64,000 nucleotides of DNA from positions 186,001-250,000 of the forward strand of contig JAHDYR010000017.1 in NCBI GenBank assembly GCA_019828565.1, in the 5' to 3' direction. Source of the DNA: Carpediemonas membranifera. Lineage: Eukaryota > Fornicata. This document shows positions 31,288-42,085 of the stretch, one piece after another. The notes beneath the pieces are model-generated. The model was not told the origin of the DNA and ran no database searches. It saw only the letters and a list, made by a program, of their open reading frames with translations. The translations under genes and the position numbers were made by a program. Numbering within the stretch: position 1 is the stretch's first letter; each line of letters opens with the position of its first letter.

Positions 31288-34227
31288 TCACATCTTTGTC
31301 ACCTGTACCTGCATTCCAGGGTTAAGTCCGTGTCTGGAGATCAAATACCGCCGCCGATTGCAGGTGTGGATCATTATATACCACAACAACAGCAGCGGCC
31401 CCACAATAATGGCCAGATACGTCGCCGCCCGCTCACCCTCGCTCATGCCCGCGGGACCATCGTCTGTGGCCTTGTACTGGGCCTCAAAAGCGGCGTGAAG
31501 CTGTGCTTTTGACAAGAATATTGAGTCCTCAGGGCCGGCGATGGGTGTGCACTGGATAAGAGACGTTGCTGAAAGAGAGGGGTAACCCTCGGCGACGATT
31601 AGAATGACGTTGGTGAATATATTGCCGATCATCAGCTTGCCGGACCAGTCGGATATCGCGTATGCTCGTAGGCTGTCGGATTCAGGGAACATCTCGCTGT
31701 TGACTACAGGAACCTTGCAGATCTCAAGTGAATTAGTAGATACGAAGCTCTCGTAAACCATATATTCGTAATCTAATAAAGCAGCAGATATAGTCGGCTC
31801 TAGATCTGAGATATGAACGTTATGTGAGAAGTGATATACACTACTTGCCACACTAGACATTGTCTCGTGCTGAGTTATATACCCTGTGTCATCAATCAAC
31901 ATAAATCTCGATGTTGCCGGCATATATTGGTCAGCGATGGTCTTGAGCGTCGTATAGAGCTGGGTCGTCTCATACTCTATGAATAGAGTCCCCCAGACAG
32001 TCTCAGAGTCCTTGTGGTTCACAGTTCGAGCGAGGAATGTGGAGAGGCTGGAGTTTCTATGGATGTATACGACTGTTGGCGTGCTGAGCGAACCGCCCGA
32101 GATCTGCGAGGCTCTAGAGTAAAAGGTCCTGGCTCTTACATCATAACCCGGGGGATAGGTAAATCCCGGGAGGGTGGCAGACGCGCCCGACCTGTCGCTG
32201 GCCAGCCCGACGAGAAGGATGTTCTCACTCGCACCATAGACAAAGTCCCGCCATATTGGGACAACCTCGCCTGCAATGCGGGCCGCACTCACGACGTCCT
32301 CGGTGGTGACTGCTTGTGGAAGCGGGTCTGTGAGGGGCAGGCCGAGTGTCTGGTTAGTGATGGTTTCAATAAAGCTCGTGGTGCATGAGGTCGCGTAGAG
32401 CAGCGCGGGCGGACAGTTCTCGAAAGATGACGCCGGGATGACGAAAGATGACGAGTTCAAACTGACATAGTACCGTGGCGCGATCTCGATGGGAGCAGTG
32501 ACATTGTACACCGTGGGCCTGAAGAATGTCGTGTGGAACAAGGAGGTGGACTCCGGGATGGCCTCGTGAACACAGGCGGGCTTGACATAGGCGGGGTCGA
32601 CTGCCACAGTGGCTACAGTCAGCGGGAGGCTTGAGTTGGATATGATTCGACGCCATCTGATCGTGCCAGATACGCTGGTCGAGTGGGATCCGTAATAATC
32701 CGAGTCTGGAGCTGGCAGAGGGTAATTCATGGTAAATTCTACATAATTAGACGTAAATGTGGCCATGGATAATGTAAGGAGTGATCCAGTGTCGTCCGAC
32801 AGCTCCATTAGTGACAGAGTGGCGTCTATCGGGTCCCCGTCATCATAGTCGGCCAGCCTCGGGTGAGACAGCACCCTGCCGTCCAGTGTAAGGAGGACGG
32901 GGTAGGTGTCGCCCGTGTAGTTGGCCGCTATGTGTCGCGTGCACATTTGCACCGCGACGACGCTATGGACGGAGTCTTCGACGAACACGGGGCGGGTTAT
33001 GGAGGAGCAGATGTCAGACTCGGGGCGGGAAAATGGGCCCCCGAATGGGGTTTGGGCTGGGGCGGCGAATCTGAAGTGCGTGGACATCCCAGTCATGTAG
33101 TCGAGCGGCTTGTGGAGGATGTTTCGTATCTTCGACTCCGATGACTGTGTAGCGATGGACGCGACATTGAAGAAGGGAACCCCGATATTTGTAGCCCAAA
33201 TGGACGTCTGCTGGTTGAGTAACCCGTCGCTGTCGGCCACAGAGAGGATGACGAGCTTCGTATCGCCCACACCAGCGCCAGTAAGCACAGACCGAACGGG
33301 AACGAAGCCCGTGGTAATGAGGTAGACGATAGTGGGTGAGTCGCCGCTGTCTATGTTTCTTATCGCGTTGGTAATGTGCTCTGCGGTCTGAGTGGCCTCC
33401 TTGCCTGTCGCATCGATCACTCGGATTAGTGTGTTGATACAAGCGGCCGACAGCCGGCATTGTGTCAGATCTAGATCCCCGTATCCGATCCAGCCGACCG
33501 CAGCATTGACCGTGGGTGACATAGACTTGACAAGCACACGCGCTGCCGCCTGAACCACACCCACTGAAGCCGCGTTACTTTGAAGCAGCAGATATACATC
33601 AGCCGAGTCATAAATGGACCTGTATTGGGGGCCGAACATGGCGTTACTGCTCTCAATCATATCTGCTCCAGGGAACAGCCTGGTCCACCCGTTCTGGTCG
33701 ATCACCGAGACGTGGGAGAAAAGTCCAGAGCTGTCAGAGAGCGATACTGCCTCTAGCTCATCCTGTATGTCCAGCAGGCGGGGTTTGGGGGCTATTCGGT
33801 AGTGTGGAGGTGGGTGGAAAATGGTGCAGTTTGTGCATACACGGTGGGGGATGCCTGGGACAGAGGTGTTGAACGTGAAGAAGTCTGAGCGCCAGCTGTT
33901 GTCTGTGAGGACCGGGGGGTACGGATCGAGGGCGATCTTGGCCGCGATTACGTCCAGGGCGGCCTGTTTCTCGGCCAAGAGGGTGGTGATGTTGGTGTAG
34001 GTCTCCTCAAAGAGCGCGTTGACGTCTATATCATCTTGTGAGCATGAGAGGTTCTCAACAACCTCTGAAAGAGCGTCGTAGCCAATCTCATCGAGCTGCC
34101 CTGACAGATAGCTGTGTGTCTCCATGCGCAGGCTCACGAAATCAGACCATGTGATGTCAGCAGTGCAGTATGATACTAGTAAAAGCACCACGTATGATAT
34201 AATGGCCAGCCTGGCGCACCTTTGCAT
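31288..34227 (-). CDS. Large secreted/type I membrane receptor, alpha2-delta-like (VWA + Cache)
   Basis: 979 residues. An N-terminal signal peptide (about 1-22) is followed by an extracellular region with many N-x-S/T sites, one C-terminal membrane helix (about 935-955) and a short basic cytosolic tail. About residues 210-400 look like a von Willebrand A fold whose metal site is degenerate (VYLLLQSNAAS in place of DxSxS). Downstream segments resemble Cache domains, as in calcium-channel alpha2-delta subunits. Overall order (helical start, VWA, Cache, TM) agrees with alpha2-delta, but identity to it is low and functional transfer is not safe. Confidence 0.65.
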   Translation of the reverse strand: MQRCARLAIISYVVLLLVSYCTADITWSDFVSLRMETHSYLSGQLDEIGYDALSEVVENLSCSQDDIDVNALFEETYTNITTLLAEKQAALDVIAAKIALDPYPPVLTDNSWRSDFFTFNTSVPGIPHRVCTNCTIFHPPPHYRIAPKPRLLDIQDELEAVSLSDSSGLFSHVSVIDQNGWTRLFPGADMIESSNAMFGPQYRSIYDSADVYLLLQSNAASVGVVQAAARVLVKSMSPTVNAAVGWIGYGDLDLTQCRLSAACINTLIRVIDATGKEATQTAEHITNAIRNIDSGDSPTIVYLITTGFVPVRSVLTGAGVGDTKLVILSVADSDGLLNQQTSIWATNIGVPFFNVASIATQSSESKIRNILHKPLDYMTGMSTHFRFAAPAQTPFGGPFSRPESDICSSITRPVFVEDSVHSVVAVQMCTRHIAANYTGDTYPVLLTLDGRVLSHPRLADYDDGDPIDATLSLMELSDDTGSLLTLSMATFTSNYVEFTMNYPLPAPDSDYYGSHSTSVSGTIRWRRIISNSSLPLTVATVAVDPAYVKPACVHEAIPESTSLFHTTFFRPTVYNVTAPIEIAPRYYVSLNSSSFVIPASSFENCPPALLYATSCTTSFIETITNQTLGLPLTDPLPQAVTTEDVVSAARIAGEVVPIWRDFVYGASENILLVGLASDRSGASATLPGFTYPPGYDVRARTFYSRASQISGGSLSTPTVVYIHRNSSLSTFLARTVNHKDSETVWGTLFIEYETTQLYTTLKTIADQYMPATSRFMLIDDTGYITQHETMSSVASSVYHFSHNVHISDLEPTISAALLDYEYMVYESFVSTNSLEICKVPVVNSEMFPESDSLRAYAISDWSGKLMIGNIFTNVILIVAEGYPSLSATSLIQCTPIAGPEDSIFLSKAQLHAAFEAQYKATDDGPAGMSEGERAATYLAIIVGPLLLLWYIMIHTCNRRRYLISRHGLNPGMQVQVTKM

Positions 34228-34392
34228 GCTTTGAATTCTTGCACAGCTGTCGACTGGAGGGGCAGTTGTCCGCCAGGATCAGGAGCAAGACGGCCAGAAT
34301 ACCCACCTACTGCATCCATAACAGCACTCATCGCCACTTATCCCTCTCTCTCGCGCCAAATTTAGCAATAACCACAAACACAACCCTTCCAC

Positions 34393-35058
34393 TCACCAGG
34401 CCAGCTTGTAAATGAGCAGTCCGCTAATGAGCAACGCGATGACCACCCCCACTATAAGGTTGTCTCTATTCTCCCGCCTCGAGATCCTACTGAGAATTCC
34501 CCGCAGCCCGGGCATCCTCGCCTCCACCGCCCGGATCCGGGACTGCATCCCCTTCAGCTGCGCGGCTTGGGTGTCCAGCCCCTCCTTGCCCATGCGTGCT
34601 TGGCCAATGAGCTGTTCAGTGAGTTGGTTGTTCATAGCCAGGCTCTCTTTCTCCCTCATATAGCCGTCCGAATGGGATGTAGTGCGGCCACGGACCATGC
34701 TCATGAGGGTTACTCGGTCAATCTCGTCCTGGATGTTGTCCCGGGCTACTTGGAACTCCTGTTTGTCGCACTCGATGCTTCTACGAAGGATCGAGCGCGT
34801 CTCGACATCCTCGACGGTGTACAAGGCTCGCTCAGCTTCTTCGAAAAGGCTAATGATCTCTTTTGATATGCTGTTGAAGTCTGTTGTATGTGTTTCAACG
34901 GCCAAGCTGTGCGCGTTGCCGCTGTTGTCCTGAAAAGTGCTGGGCGCGATGGCTTTTGAAAGCTGTGAAAGTGCAATCAAGCGAGCTCGTATTTGGCGCT
35001 CAATGTTACGAATAGAGGTGTCGCTGTCCTCGTAGCTGTGGCTGGAGGGCGGGTTCAT
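34393..35058 (-). CDS. Golgi Qb-SNARE, GOS1/GOSR1-like
   Basis: 221 residues, the normal size. Helical N-terminus; SNARE motif about 125-190; C-terminal tail anchor (about 200-219, LIVGVVIALLISGLLIYKLAW). The junction LRGILSRISRRENRDNLIVG resembles the GOS28/GOSR1 membrane-proximal region, in which a run of basic residues precedes the anchor. It acts in ER-Golgi and intra-Golgi vesicle fusion. Sec20 or Bos1-type SNAREs are less likely alternatives. Confidence 0.8.
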   Translation of the reverse strand: MNPPSSHSYEDSDTSIRNIERQIRARLIALSQLSKAIAPSTFQDNSGNAHSLAVETHTTDFNSISKEIISLFEEAERALYTVEDVETRSILRRSIECDKQEFQVARDNIQDEIDRVTLMSMVRGRTTSHSDGYMREKESLAMNNQLTEQLIGQARMGKEGLDTQAAQLKGMQSRIRAVEARMPGLRGILSRISRRENRDNLIVGVVIALLISGLLIYKLAW

Positions 35059-35351
35059 ATTGAGTTGTCGTCGTGCTTGAATTAATCAACTAAAAACAGC
35101 AGAAAATGGGTAGACAAGGCTGGCTATGTTTGACTCGTGGATATACAGATACCCTGAACCCAGGTTTATATTTTTACTCGCCAAGCCTCCATTCAGAGCG
35201 AGACAGCCGTTATTACTCGCATACAGGAGAAGTATAAGCGCACTACTACCCAAAGCTATTCAGATCCAAACCTAATGCTTGAATGCTCGAGATTACGCCT
35301 CGCGATCGGGTGCAGTTTAAGTTTTCTGGCAATTGAGCGACTCGACCGAGT

Positions 35352-38300
35352 ATGGACGTAGTGAAGCTTAAGAAGCGCGCGGCGCAGAAGAAGGGTGGTT
35401 TGTTTCGTTAATTTGGTCTTATGCAGGCGTTGAGAAGAAGGAAGCTGTGAACGTCAAGTCGATTAAGAAGACTTCCGTCGAGTTCACTGGCGGTGTCGAT
35501 GAGAACGGCAAGAAGAACATCATCCCCATCCCCACCAAGGAGGGCTCCACTTCCACTATCCAGTACTCCCCCAAGTGGGTCGAGGCCCATTGGTACGATT
35601 GGTGGAACAAGCAAGGTTTCTTCCAGCCCGACTCAGAGATCAGCAACAAGTTTGTTGACCCAGCCCTTCCTCCCTATACGATGGTGATCCCTCCCCCCAA
35701 CATCACTGGCCGTCTCCACATCGGCCATGCCCTCACCATCGCCATTGAAGACTCTCTCGTTAGGTACCAGCGCATGTGCGGCCGCAAGACCCTGTACGTC
35801 CCCGGCACGGACCACGCCGGTATTGCTACCCAGGTTGTCGTCGAGAAGGAGCTCGCCAAGGAGATCCCCGGCTTCAATCGCAACAACTACCCCCGCGACT
35901 TCTTCATCGAGCGTGCTACCGCCTGGAAAAACCAGTACGGCGGGGACATCGAGGGCCAGCTCATGACCATCGGCGCCTCCCTCGACTGGTCCCGCAAGGT
36001 GTTTACCCTCGACGACACGCGCAGGGACGCCGTCATCGCGGCCTTCGTAGATATGTATGACAGAAACCTCATCTCCCGCTCCAACCGCCTCGTCAACTGG
36101 GACTGCCACCTTCAAACTGCCATCTCGGACGTTGAGATTGACTATGTGGACACCAAGGCTGAGCCCAACGGCCAGCAGCTCCTCTCCCTCCTCGACCCGA
36201 CCGACGGGAAGCGCAAGGAGTACTCCTTTGGCTGGATGACGTATTTCCAGTACCCCGTCTATGAGAAGACTGCCGAGGGCTTCAAGCCCTACCTCGATGA
36301 GGCCGGCAAGCCCGTCATGGTCGACATCGCCACCACCAGGCTCGAAACCATGCTCGGTGATGTCGCCGTTGCCATCAACTCCACCAACCCCGCCACCGCC
36401 CACCTGAACAAGCCGAACCTCTTCGCCTACCACCCCTTCCGTGACGGCCTCACTGAAGACTCACCCTATGGCGAATACGTCCACTACATGCCCATCGTCA
36501 TCGATGACGACCTTGTCAAAGTGGGCCTGGGCACCGGCTGTGTCAAGATCACGCCCGCCCATGACCCCCATGACTTTGCTTGTGGTGAGAAACATAACCT
36601 CCCCGTGGTCAACCTGCTCACTGATAACGGCTGCATGAACCAGCTCTGCGGCCAGTTCACCGGCCAGTACAGGTACGAAGCTCGTATCAACATCGAGAAG
36701 GAGCTCGAGCGGCTCGGGTACTACAAGCCTGCCTCCACCGCCGCCACGGAGGGCAAGAAGCCCCACGCCATGAACTTCGGCCTCTCCCAGCGCTCTAAGG
36801 ACGTCGTAGAGTACATGGCCAAGCCCCAATGGTACGTTGACATCAAGGAGATGGCCGACGCCGCTCTCATGGCCGTCGACATCCCCCAGGCTATGCGGAA
36901 GAGCGACGCTGCGCACCCTGAGAACAAGGACACCCCCACTGCTGTCCAGGACCGTCTGATCGCCCAGTACGTCGCTGAGCACGGTGCTGAGCCCTCTTAC
37001 GCCCGCAAACTGACAATCTCTCCAGCCAACCACGTCAACACCTGGTTCAACTGGCTGGTACAAGGCCGGCCATGGTGTGTTTCCCGCCAGCTGTGGTGGG
37101 GCCACCAGATTCCCGCCTGGCGCAAGGCCGGCGACCTCTCTGACCGCAACTGGATCGTCGCCCGCACCGAGGAAGAAGCCCATGCCAAGGCCCGCGCCCT
37201 GTTCGGCGAGGACGTGGAGCTTGTGCAGGACCCCGATGTCCTCGATACGTGGTTCTCCTCAGGTCTCTTCCCCTTCTCCGTCTTCTCATGGCCTGAAAAA
37301 AACCCGGACCTCGAGACTTTCTACCCCACGTCAGTCCTCGAGACAGGCTCTGACATCCTCTTCTTCTGGGTTGCTCGGATGGTTATGATGGGCATTGACC
37401 TCACGCACCAGCTGCCCTTTACTGAAGTGCTGCTTCACTCGCTAGTGAGAGATGCATCAGGCCGGAAGATGTCCAAGTCTCTTGGCAACGTTATCAACCC
37501 TAACGACGTCATCTACGGCATCACTAACGAGGAGATGAAGGCCCAGATCACGAGCTCCACGCTCCCGGAGTACGAGAAGGCCAACGCCACTGCAGGCATC
37601 GACGCGTCGTACCCCAACGGCATCGAGGAGTGTGGCACCGACGCCCTCCGGTTCACCCTGGCCCATGTCTCGAGCGGGACGGACGACGTCAACCTGCAGC
37701 TCAAGGATCTCTACTCTTCCTCTGGGTTCTGCACCAAGATCTGGAACGCTGTCCTCTTCCTCATCAATCCCCGCAAGGACGGCGAGGGCAACCTCATCGA
37801 GTCCGCCCTATCTAAGCTGACTCCAGCCGAGTCACTCGACGCTATCCTCGCCGACCCAGGCCTGGAGCCGCACCACAAGTGGATCCTTGCCCATCTCGGA
37901 CAGACAGCTGCTTCAGTGAAGGAGCACATGGCCGAGTTCAGACTCAAGGATGCTACTACGGCCATCAGAGCCTGGTGGAAGAACCTCTTCTGCGATGTCT
38001 TCCTCGAACTCTGCAAGCCCCTCGAGACTGCCTCCCAGCTGACTCTCCAGGTCATCCACGCCTGCCTCGATTACGGCCTCCGTCTGCTGCACCCATTCAT
38101 GCCGTTCCTCAGTGAGGAGATGTGGCAACGCCTCCCCAGGCTCGGTGCGGACGCCAAGGCGGGTCTGCCCACCATCATGCTCGCCCGCTACCCCGACTTC
38201 ACCGTCTCTGACGCTGATGAGCTCCTTGCCGAGTTCGAGCGCATGCTTAAGATCAAGACCTCTGTCTCTGGTCCTGCAAAGAAGGTGCTCACCGTCCGTC

Positions 38301-38983
38301 TCGTCGGTTCAATCCCCCAGTGGTCTTGCGAGTACATCAAGGCCCTCTGCCGCGTCAAGGAGGGCGTGTCGATCGTGGAGGCTGCCGCTGTAGCAGATGT
38401 GGCTGATGCTAACAAGGCTACGGTCGCCGACGTTCTCGTTGCTGTCGGCTACAAGGAGGCTGCTGCCCAGTCCGACAAGGCCGTTAAGGAAGAGGCCGTC
38501 CGCAAGCAGAACGCCCAGCTGAAGATGCTCAACAAGTCCGTCCAGCGTGTTACCGGCTCCATCTTGTGCCCCGAGGACCTCGAGGGCCTCGACGATGCTC
38601 TTGTCACCGTACTCAACGCCAAGATCGATGCCATGGTCGTCGCTGCTGAGAAGAAGCTCGAGACTGCCACTGCCGCGCTTGCTTCCCTCGAGATCAAGGA
38701 AGGCGAGGAAGACGCCGCCTTTGAGAAGCGCAAGACCGCCGCTACCACTGCTGTCACCAAGGCGCAGAACAACGTCGCCAAGGAGAAGATGCGCCGTGTT
38801 CCCAAGGCCGACCAGCCTGCTGACACGAACCCCATGGATGAGAAGAAGAAGGCTATGATTGAGGAGAAGCGCCAGAAGACACTTGCATCAAACTTTAAGA
38901 ACCTCACCGATAACTGCACAGCGCTCAATGAGCTTGACGCCGTCATTGGAGAGGGCTCGTGGACTTCGAAGGTCAAGATTTGA
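35352..38983 (+). CDS. VARS: Valyl-tRNA synthetase, spliced
   Basis: 1200 residues from exons 35352-35397 and 35427-38983. The 29-nt intron (GTTTGT...TATGCAG) is phase 1. A second GT three bases upstream would also keep the frame, but GTNNGT fits the other introns. A lysine-rich N-terminal extension is followed by the class I core with HIGH at residues 113-116 (PPPNITGRLHIGHAL) and KMSKS starting at K696. The editing insertion lies between them, the anticodon-binding domain follows (about 800-980), and a C-terminal coiled coil ends the protein. As a single large gene it probably serves the cytosol. Confidence 0.97.
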
Positions 38984-39514
38984 GGATCTTTAAATGAGGA
39001 TTATGCGATAGTTTGGTGGAGTTGCGATTTTGAGTCAAACGATCGCTTGAGGTGGAGTTGAGGGCAGTAGGATCGTGAACTGCCCAGTTATGTGCTCTGA
39101 TACACCCTGATCCTGCGTTGAGAAAATTCTGGAAATCTGATTTGGTTGGTCGAAATTCAATACGCCCAAAACTGCTCGATCAGGCCTTTGGAAACAGATT
39201 TGTGGATGGCAATGCTATCACCATCGTCCTAACATAACTACAGATCATAACCACCAAATCTGCTACCCGAATGCGTGCTGCTAACATTTCGCCCAACGGT
39301 CACGATTTGTCCGCGATCATATGTGAATAAATATAGCTGTTGACTCTTTCAAGGCCTGTCAAGTCCTGGCCCATGCGTCCTGTCGCGCTGACCTGACTGC
39401 TTGATGATGAGTCCTCTTCTTTCTCGGATCGATTGCTCACTTCAATATTCGATCTCAGGAAGATCGGCTACGAAAACTTTTAATTCTGCTGCTAAATTTG
39501 GTCAGGATGGCCGC
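38984..39514. other. intergenic, nothing recognised
   Basis: About 530 bases between two converging genes. No open frame with a motif, no tRNA-like sequence and no repeat was seen. Confidence 0.4.
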
Positions 39515-40008
39515 CTACATCATGCGGTCAGGGTCTCTGACGATAACGGTGGGCTCACGCACGTGGCCGAGCCTGAATGAGGGGGCATGAGATGGTTCGG
39601 CTATTTTCTGCTGGGCGCGGAACTGATTGCGCACTGGGGCCGGAGCGGGCGTCACGCCAATGGAATCGAAGTATGCCTGGCCGTGCGCGTCTGTGAGCTC
39701 GTTTGTGGACTTCAGCCCGTTGATTTCCATGACCTAGGTGAGTGTCTTTCATCGAAACATACTTTGTGGCGGAGCTTCTGAAGCTTTGAGGCAATGTTTG
39801 ATCTAGTTAGCTCAGGATAGTCCATATCAATGAGAACTTGCCGAGGAACAGCGCTTCTAATGCCACTGCGGCAGACAATGGCATAGAAAGATGCAGACAT
39901 GCGACTGTTCCAGACCAATCGCCGCTTTGTCTCCTTTGTACGAGGCTTACGGATCTTTAGCGTCTTTCCACTGCTCGAAGAAGGCGAGGAAGTCACTGTT
40001 GAGCACAT
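39515..40008 (-). CDS. GARP-type Myb transcription factor, spliced
   Basis: 154 residues from exons 39763-40008 and 39515-39733. A Ser-rich and basic N-terminus leads to a single GARP/B-motif domain (about 30-80). RLVWNSRMSASFYAIV, AVPRQVLIDM and ELTRSNIASKLQKLRHKV match the pattern of three helices ending in NVASHLQKYR in plant and Giardia GARP proteins. The 29-nt intron (39734-39762; GTATGT...CACCTAG) falls exactly after the domain, phase 0. The C-terminal 70 residues are unassigned. The frame is open upstream of the ATG to about 40105, so a further upstream exon is possible. Confidence 0.8.
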
Positions 40009-40354
40009 TGGTGTCTTTTCGTTGGTAATCAGCCGAAGATCGAGGCGAATCTTCAGTCCTCCGAGTTCAATTCTCGATTCGCAAAATAAGACGCACCAGA
40101 TTCAGGTGTCGGCGTGGCATCTGGCGGCAATCAACCTTAGCTAACTGGTGATGGTTTCGTGGAATGGTCAGCGACCTCAGGCTGCTCGTTGTTGCGGCAA
40201 AACTGACACAGCGGTCATGCTGCCTGACTTCGCGAGACTTTTAAGATCACAAGATATACTACCGAATAAACGAATGGAGATCTCGGTCTGGTCATCACAC
40301 CGCACTTGCATCCGCTGAGGAACAAACGATGGAGGTTTATCACGTATTGGCGCA
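40009..40354. other. intergenic, possible 5' exon of the GARP gene
   Basis: About 346 bases. On the minus strand the GARP reading frame continues upstream of its first ATG for about 30 codons, and a GTGCGT donor-like site lies near 40097. No other content recognised. Confidence 0.3.
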
Positions 40355-41212
40355 TCAGTTCTTCTGGAGGACGAAATACGTATATCCACAGCACTCAGGG
40401 TGCCTCTCCACCATGTCCATCTCTCTTTCCATCTTCTCCACCTCTCGCCTGGCAACATCTCCCGTGACAAGCGCGCGACTCTTGAGCTTCTCTATGTTTC
40501 CCCGGAGACAGTGGTGGTAGGCCGCCCACTCGTCAGGACTGACCCTAAACTCGGATATGACGGTGTAGCCGGAACACACTGCTACCTGACGAAGTTGGCG
40601 CTCGGTCGTGATGTCTTCCTTCGCCTCCGTCCAGTATTCGAACGCCTCCTCGGGCATCTTCGACTTACTCCCGTACATGCACAGTTCTGACACTATAGCC
40701 ACACCTCCAGCCCTCAGAATCTGCGACCATGCAGTGAGAGCTGAACCAAAGCCTACGTTGTCAACGGAAGCTTCGCACAGAATGAGGTCGAGAGTCTCAG
40801 GTTGAAAGAAGGCGTCTAAGTGCGCCATATCCATGCTTGCAACGCATACGTTCGGATTCTGAGCGAATCTGTCGCGAACACGCTGGACGAAGTCGGGCTC
40901 AATGTCTCCCGCGAAGACAGTCGCAAGAGGGAACATATCTGCTATAATAGCAGTACTATTTCCTGTTCCACAGCCAATATCAAGAACATCTGACGGAAGG
41001 GCACACTCTGCTACTGAATTTGCGCTAAGAAGAGCTCGTTTGGTCAAACTATCGCTTCCTGGCGCAAAACGACAATTTCGATGCATCTCAAGGAAGATTT
41101 TAAGAGTGCTATTCTCTTCTTCGGACATAAGGTTGATTAATGAAGCGGCAACGAGCCGTGAGATTTTTTTGAGCAAATCTGACAAAATAGAACTAGCCAA
41201 TAGTCCCGACAT
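40355..41212 (-). CDS. Class I SAM-dependent methyltransferase
   Basis: 285 residues from the ATG at 41212; a second ATG at 41128 (MSEEENS) may be the true start because bacterial homologues begin there. The SAM-binding motif I is VLDIGCGTGNST, followed by the acidic motif II residue in VFAGDIEPD and post-motif LDLILCEAS. The segment before motif I (PGSDSLTKRAL) is characteristic of a bacterial family of small-molecule methyltransferases, suggesting old transfer from bacteria. It is head-to-head with the nucleotide kinase gene starting at 41299. The substrate is unknown. Confidence 0.8.
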   Translation of the reverse strand: MSGLLASSILSDLLKKISRLVAASLINLMSEEENSTLKIFLEMHRNCRFAPGSDSLTKRALLSANSVAECALPSDVLDIGCGTGNSTAIIADMFPLATVFAGDIEPDFVQRVRDRFAQNPNVCVASMDMAHLDAFFQPETLDLILCEASVDNVGFGSALTAWSQILRAGGVAIVSELCMYGSKSKMPEEAFEYWTEAKEDITTERQLRQVAVCSGYTVISEFRVSPDEWAAYHHCLRGNIEKLKSRALVTGDVARREVEKMEREMDMVERHPECCGYTYFVLQKN

Positions 41213-41298
41213 ATGGCCAGTATGGTCGTTGTATAGACCCTCTGTCGGTGTGGGTGAATTTCGCAGGCTGTCTAACCAGAAACCACACACGAGACAAA

Positions 41299-41868
41299 AT
41301 GTCTAGCAAGAGGATCTTTGGACTTGTTGGGCTGAACGGCGCTGGTAAGTCGTACATCTGTGCTCATCTCAAGTCTGAATTTGAGTACGACACCTGTTCT
41401 CTGTCCGACGCCATTCGTGACGAGCTTCGCGCCAACAATATGCCCATTACTCGTGAGAATCTCATTCAAATGGGCAACCAGATGCGTGAACAATACGGCC
41501 CCGATGTTCTTGCCGAGCGAGTTGCCGCCAAAGTGAAGCAGAACCGCCTTGGCTTTGCCATTGATAGTATCCGCAATCCTGCCGAGGTAGAGGCCCTCCG
41601 TCGCCACATCCCAGGCTTTACACTGCTGTACATCTCAGCGAGCGAGGCCACGCGCTACGACCGCCTCTGCCTCCGCAGCCGGCCCGGTGATGAGGAGCTT
41701 ATGGCATCGATTGATACATTCCGGGCGTACGAGGCTAGGGAGCGCGAGGGATCTGAGACGATGCAGCAGTTGGACAAGGTCATCGCGATGGCGGATGCTG
41801 AGGTCGACAACGAGATCGACTCAAACCTTTCCGCATTGCTCGAGAGGCTGGTCCTCGATGGCAGGTAG
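41299..41868 (+). CDS. P-loop nucleotide kinase, UPF0200/AAA_18-like
   Basis: 189 residues. P-loop GLNGAGKS at 10-17, then LSDAIRDELRANNMPITRENL, DSIRNPAEVEALR, and IAMADAEVDNE near the end. This set and order match the archaeal UPF0200 / dephospho-CoA-kinase-like family, also found as an N-terminal domain on some dCMP deaminases. Probable (deoxy)nucleoside monophosphate kinase activity; the substrate is not determined. Confidence 0.75.
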   Translation: MSSKRIFGLVGLNGAGKSYICAHLKSEFEYDTCSLSDAIRDELRANNMPITRENLIQMGNQMREQYGPDVLAERVAAKVKQNRLGFAIDSIRNPAEVEALRRHIPGFTLLYISASEATRYDRLCLRSRPGDEELMASIDTFRAYEAREREGSETMQQLDKVIAMADAEVDNEIDSNLSALLERLVLDGR

Positions 41869-42085
41869 GGCCTGTGAGTGATAGTAAAGCTGTAGTAATG
41901 GGTGGCAATGATGCGATGAGTGTGATTCAAGAGGTGGGCTGCTGGATAATGGGGCTCCACCGGGGGCGTCTAATGGGAACTGCAGTGCAAGTAGCACCTA
42001 GTACTGAGCATCCTGCCCCTGTTTGTTGAGTTCTGACTCGGCGACTGCGACAACGACAAGCTGACTGAAGCAACAACTGGCCAGA

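Noticed and set aside
39105-39135. Resemblance of CTGATCCTGCGTTGAG to the Fanzor-flanking repeat
   Set aside because: Only the ATCCTGCG core matches; the rest differs and no Fanzor sequence is nearby.
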